Source of the DNA: Candidatus Desantisiibacteriota bacterium
GTDB taxonomy: Bacteria; JACRDZ01
Length of the DNA stretch: 8,021 nucleotides
Direction of reading: 5' to 3'
Assembly: GCA_016209155.1 (NCBI GenBank)
Contig: JACQWU010000296.1
Location: forward strand, 1-8,021
Part shown: positions 6,905-8,021 of the stretch, one piece after another
How positions within the stretch are numbered: the stretch's first letter is position 1
Layout: every line of letters starts with the position of its first letter
Position numbers and translations under genes: made by a program
Notes under the pieces: generated by a model
The model's database searches: none
The model's input: only the letters and a program-made list of their open reading frames with translations
What the model was told of the DNA's origin: nothing

Positions 6905-8021
6905 GTGAAATTTTTGTATAGAATATTATTAATATGTATTATATTTAACATACAACTTAATGCTGAAGTTATTAAGTCCGGCACACCTGCCGGTAAGAAA
7001 AAAGATATTTCGTCTTATCAGAATAAATTTAAAGATGATGAAATATTGGTAAAGTTTAAAGCATCATCGTCTAAATCCTCAAGAAACAAAATTAATAAAA
7101 GAATAAATGCCTCAGTTAAAAATACATTCAAAAAAACTCAGGTTTCTCTGATTAAAATTCCCTCCAGTATGAAGATCCATGAAGCTTTAAAATATTATAA
7201 AAATAACCAAAATGTTGAATATGCGGAACCTAATTATATTGTTCAAATTAATTCAATCTTCCCTGACGATCCGAGGTTTGACGAACTGTGGGGTTTACAT
7301 AATACAGGACAGTCAGGCGGAGTAAATGATGCGGATATCGACGCGCCTGAAGCATGGGAGCAATTTAAAGGTGATTCCACATTAATAGTAGCAGTAATCG
7401 ATACGGGAATTGATTATACACATGAAGATTTAAAGGGTAATTTATGGATAAACGAATCTGAAACAGAAGACGGAATAGATAATGACGGTAATGGATATAT
7501 TGATGATATTCACGGAATTAATGCAATAACAGACAGCGGTGATCCCATGGATGATTACGGGCACGGGACACATGTATCAGGGACAATAGGAGCTGTCGGC
7601 GGCAACGGGATAGGGGTAACCGGTGTGAATTGGAATGTTAAACTTATGGGTTTAAAATGGCTTGGCAGAGAAGGCAGCGGTTCTATATCTGATGCAATTA
7701 AATGTATCGAATATATTTTAGATATGAAAGAAAAAGGTGTGAATATTAAAATTTCTAATAATAGCTGGGGACTTTATTCTTATTCATTAAGTCTTTATGA
7801 TGCTGTCAAATCACTTAGAGATAAGGGAGTAATATTTGTTGCTGCCGCGGGGAATTCAAGCCTTGATAATGATGAAATACCGTCATATCCATGCAGTTAT
7901 AATCTGGATAATATTATTTCTGTTGCAGCAACTGACAGTAATGACACAAGGGCTTCTTTTTCAAATGTAGGTCCTACTTGCGTTGACATTGGTGCACCTG
8001 GTGTTGGAATTGCATCAACTA
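6905..8021 (+). CDS. Secreted subtilisin-like serine protease, family S8 (3' partial)
   Basis: Translation from the GTG at 6905 runs open to the window end (372 codons). Residues 1-20 form a signal peptide (MKFLYRILLICIIFNIQLNA) with likely cleavage after LNA. C11 is not in a lipobox. Residues about 44-115 look like an I9-type propeptide/inhibitor, from DEILVKFK to VEYAEPNY. The peptidase domain carries catalytic D166 (AVIDTGID), catalytic H220 (GHGTHVSG), SNNSWG (284-289) and oxyanion-hole N317 (VAAAGN). It ends in VDIGAPGVGIAST. The GTSMAxP motif with the catalytic Ser should follow shortly but lies outside. A Gly/Asp-rich loop at 192-201 (DNDGNGYIDD) may bind calcium. The start is 2 bases after the trpS stop, suggesting coupling. 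Role: exported, self-activating protease, perhaps nutritional or for processing surface proteins; substrate and C-terminal domains cannot be seen. Confidence 0.9.
   Translation, partial: MKFLYRILLICIIFNIQLNAEVIKSGTPAGKKKDISSYQNKFKDDEILVKFKASSSKSSRNKINKRINASVKNTFKKTQVSLIKIPSSMKIHEALKYYKNNQNVEYAEPNYIVQINSIFPDDPRFDELWGLHNTGQSGGVNDADIDAPEAWEQFKGDSTLIVAVIDTGIDYTHEDLKGNLWINESETEDGIDNDGNGYIDDIHGINAITDSGDPMDDYGHGTHVSGTIGAVGGNGIGVTGVNWNVKLMGLKWLGREGSGSISDAIKCIEYILDMKEKGVNIKISNNSWGLYSYSLSLYDAVKSLRDKGVIFVAAAGNSSLDNDEIPSYPCSYNLDNIISVAATDSNDTRASFSNVGPTCVDIGAPGVGIAST

Noticed and set aside
6905-6970. Protease considered as a lipoprotein because of C11 in the leader
   Set aside because: The residues before the Cys (LLI) do not form a lipobox and the Cys is inside the hydrophobic core; an LNA cleavage site fits better.

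Overview
The window is AT-rich and densely coded on the + strand only. It carries seven genes in one direction with junctions from a 4-base overlap to 39 bases, and no convincing terminator or promoter between them. The first and last genes are cut by the window edges. The SLBB-type export protein and the Wzz/tyrosine-kinase protein imply a diderm (Gram-negative-type) bacterium that makes an exported polysaccharide. Low GC, AAGGAG-type ribosome binding sites, two GTG starts and a TrpRS with a four-cysteine iron-sulfur-type motif would fit an anaerobic, perhaps uncultivated lineage, but I cannot name a phylum from the sequence alone.

Region 1 (1-4285) is the end of a polysaccharide export locus. 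It holds the C-terminal 333 residues of a multi-SLBB export protein (Wza-like), then a full-length Wzc-like co-polymerase fused to a BY-type tyrosine kinase. After that comes a cytosolic alkaline-phosphatase-superfamily enzyme of unknown substrate, whose ATG overlaps the kinase stop codon. The first two would form the trans-envelope export machine. The third is tightly coupled to them and is the least explained gene here.

Region 2 (4299-6902) holds three central-metabolism genes: panB (pantothenate/CoA pathway), pyrF (last step of UMP synthesis) and trpS (tryptophanyl-tRNA synthetase). All three look intact and keep their catalytic motifs. They follow the export genes closely enough to be co-transcribed, although no shared pathway is evident beyond UMP feeding nucleotide-sugar pools.

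Region 3 (6905-8021) is the start of a secreted subtilisin-family (S8) protease: signal peptide, I9-like propeptide, catalytic Asp and His, and oxyanion Asn. The window ends just before the expected catalytic Ser. Its GTG start lies 2 bases after the trpS stop. There is no gene-free stretch above 40 bases and no tRNA, rRNA, CRISPR array or mobile element that I can see. I found no clear new system. The best leads are the phosphatase-like gene coupled to the kinase and the iron-sulfur-type cysteine motif in TrpRS.
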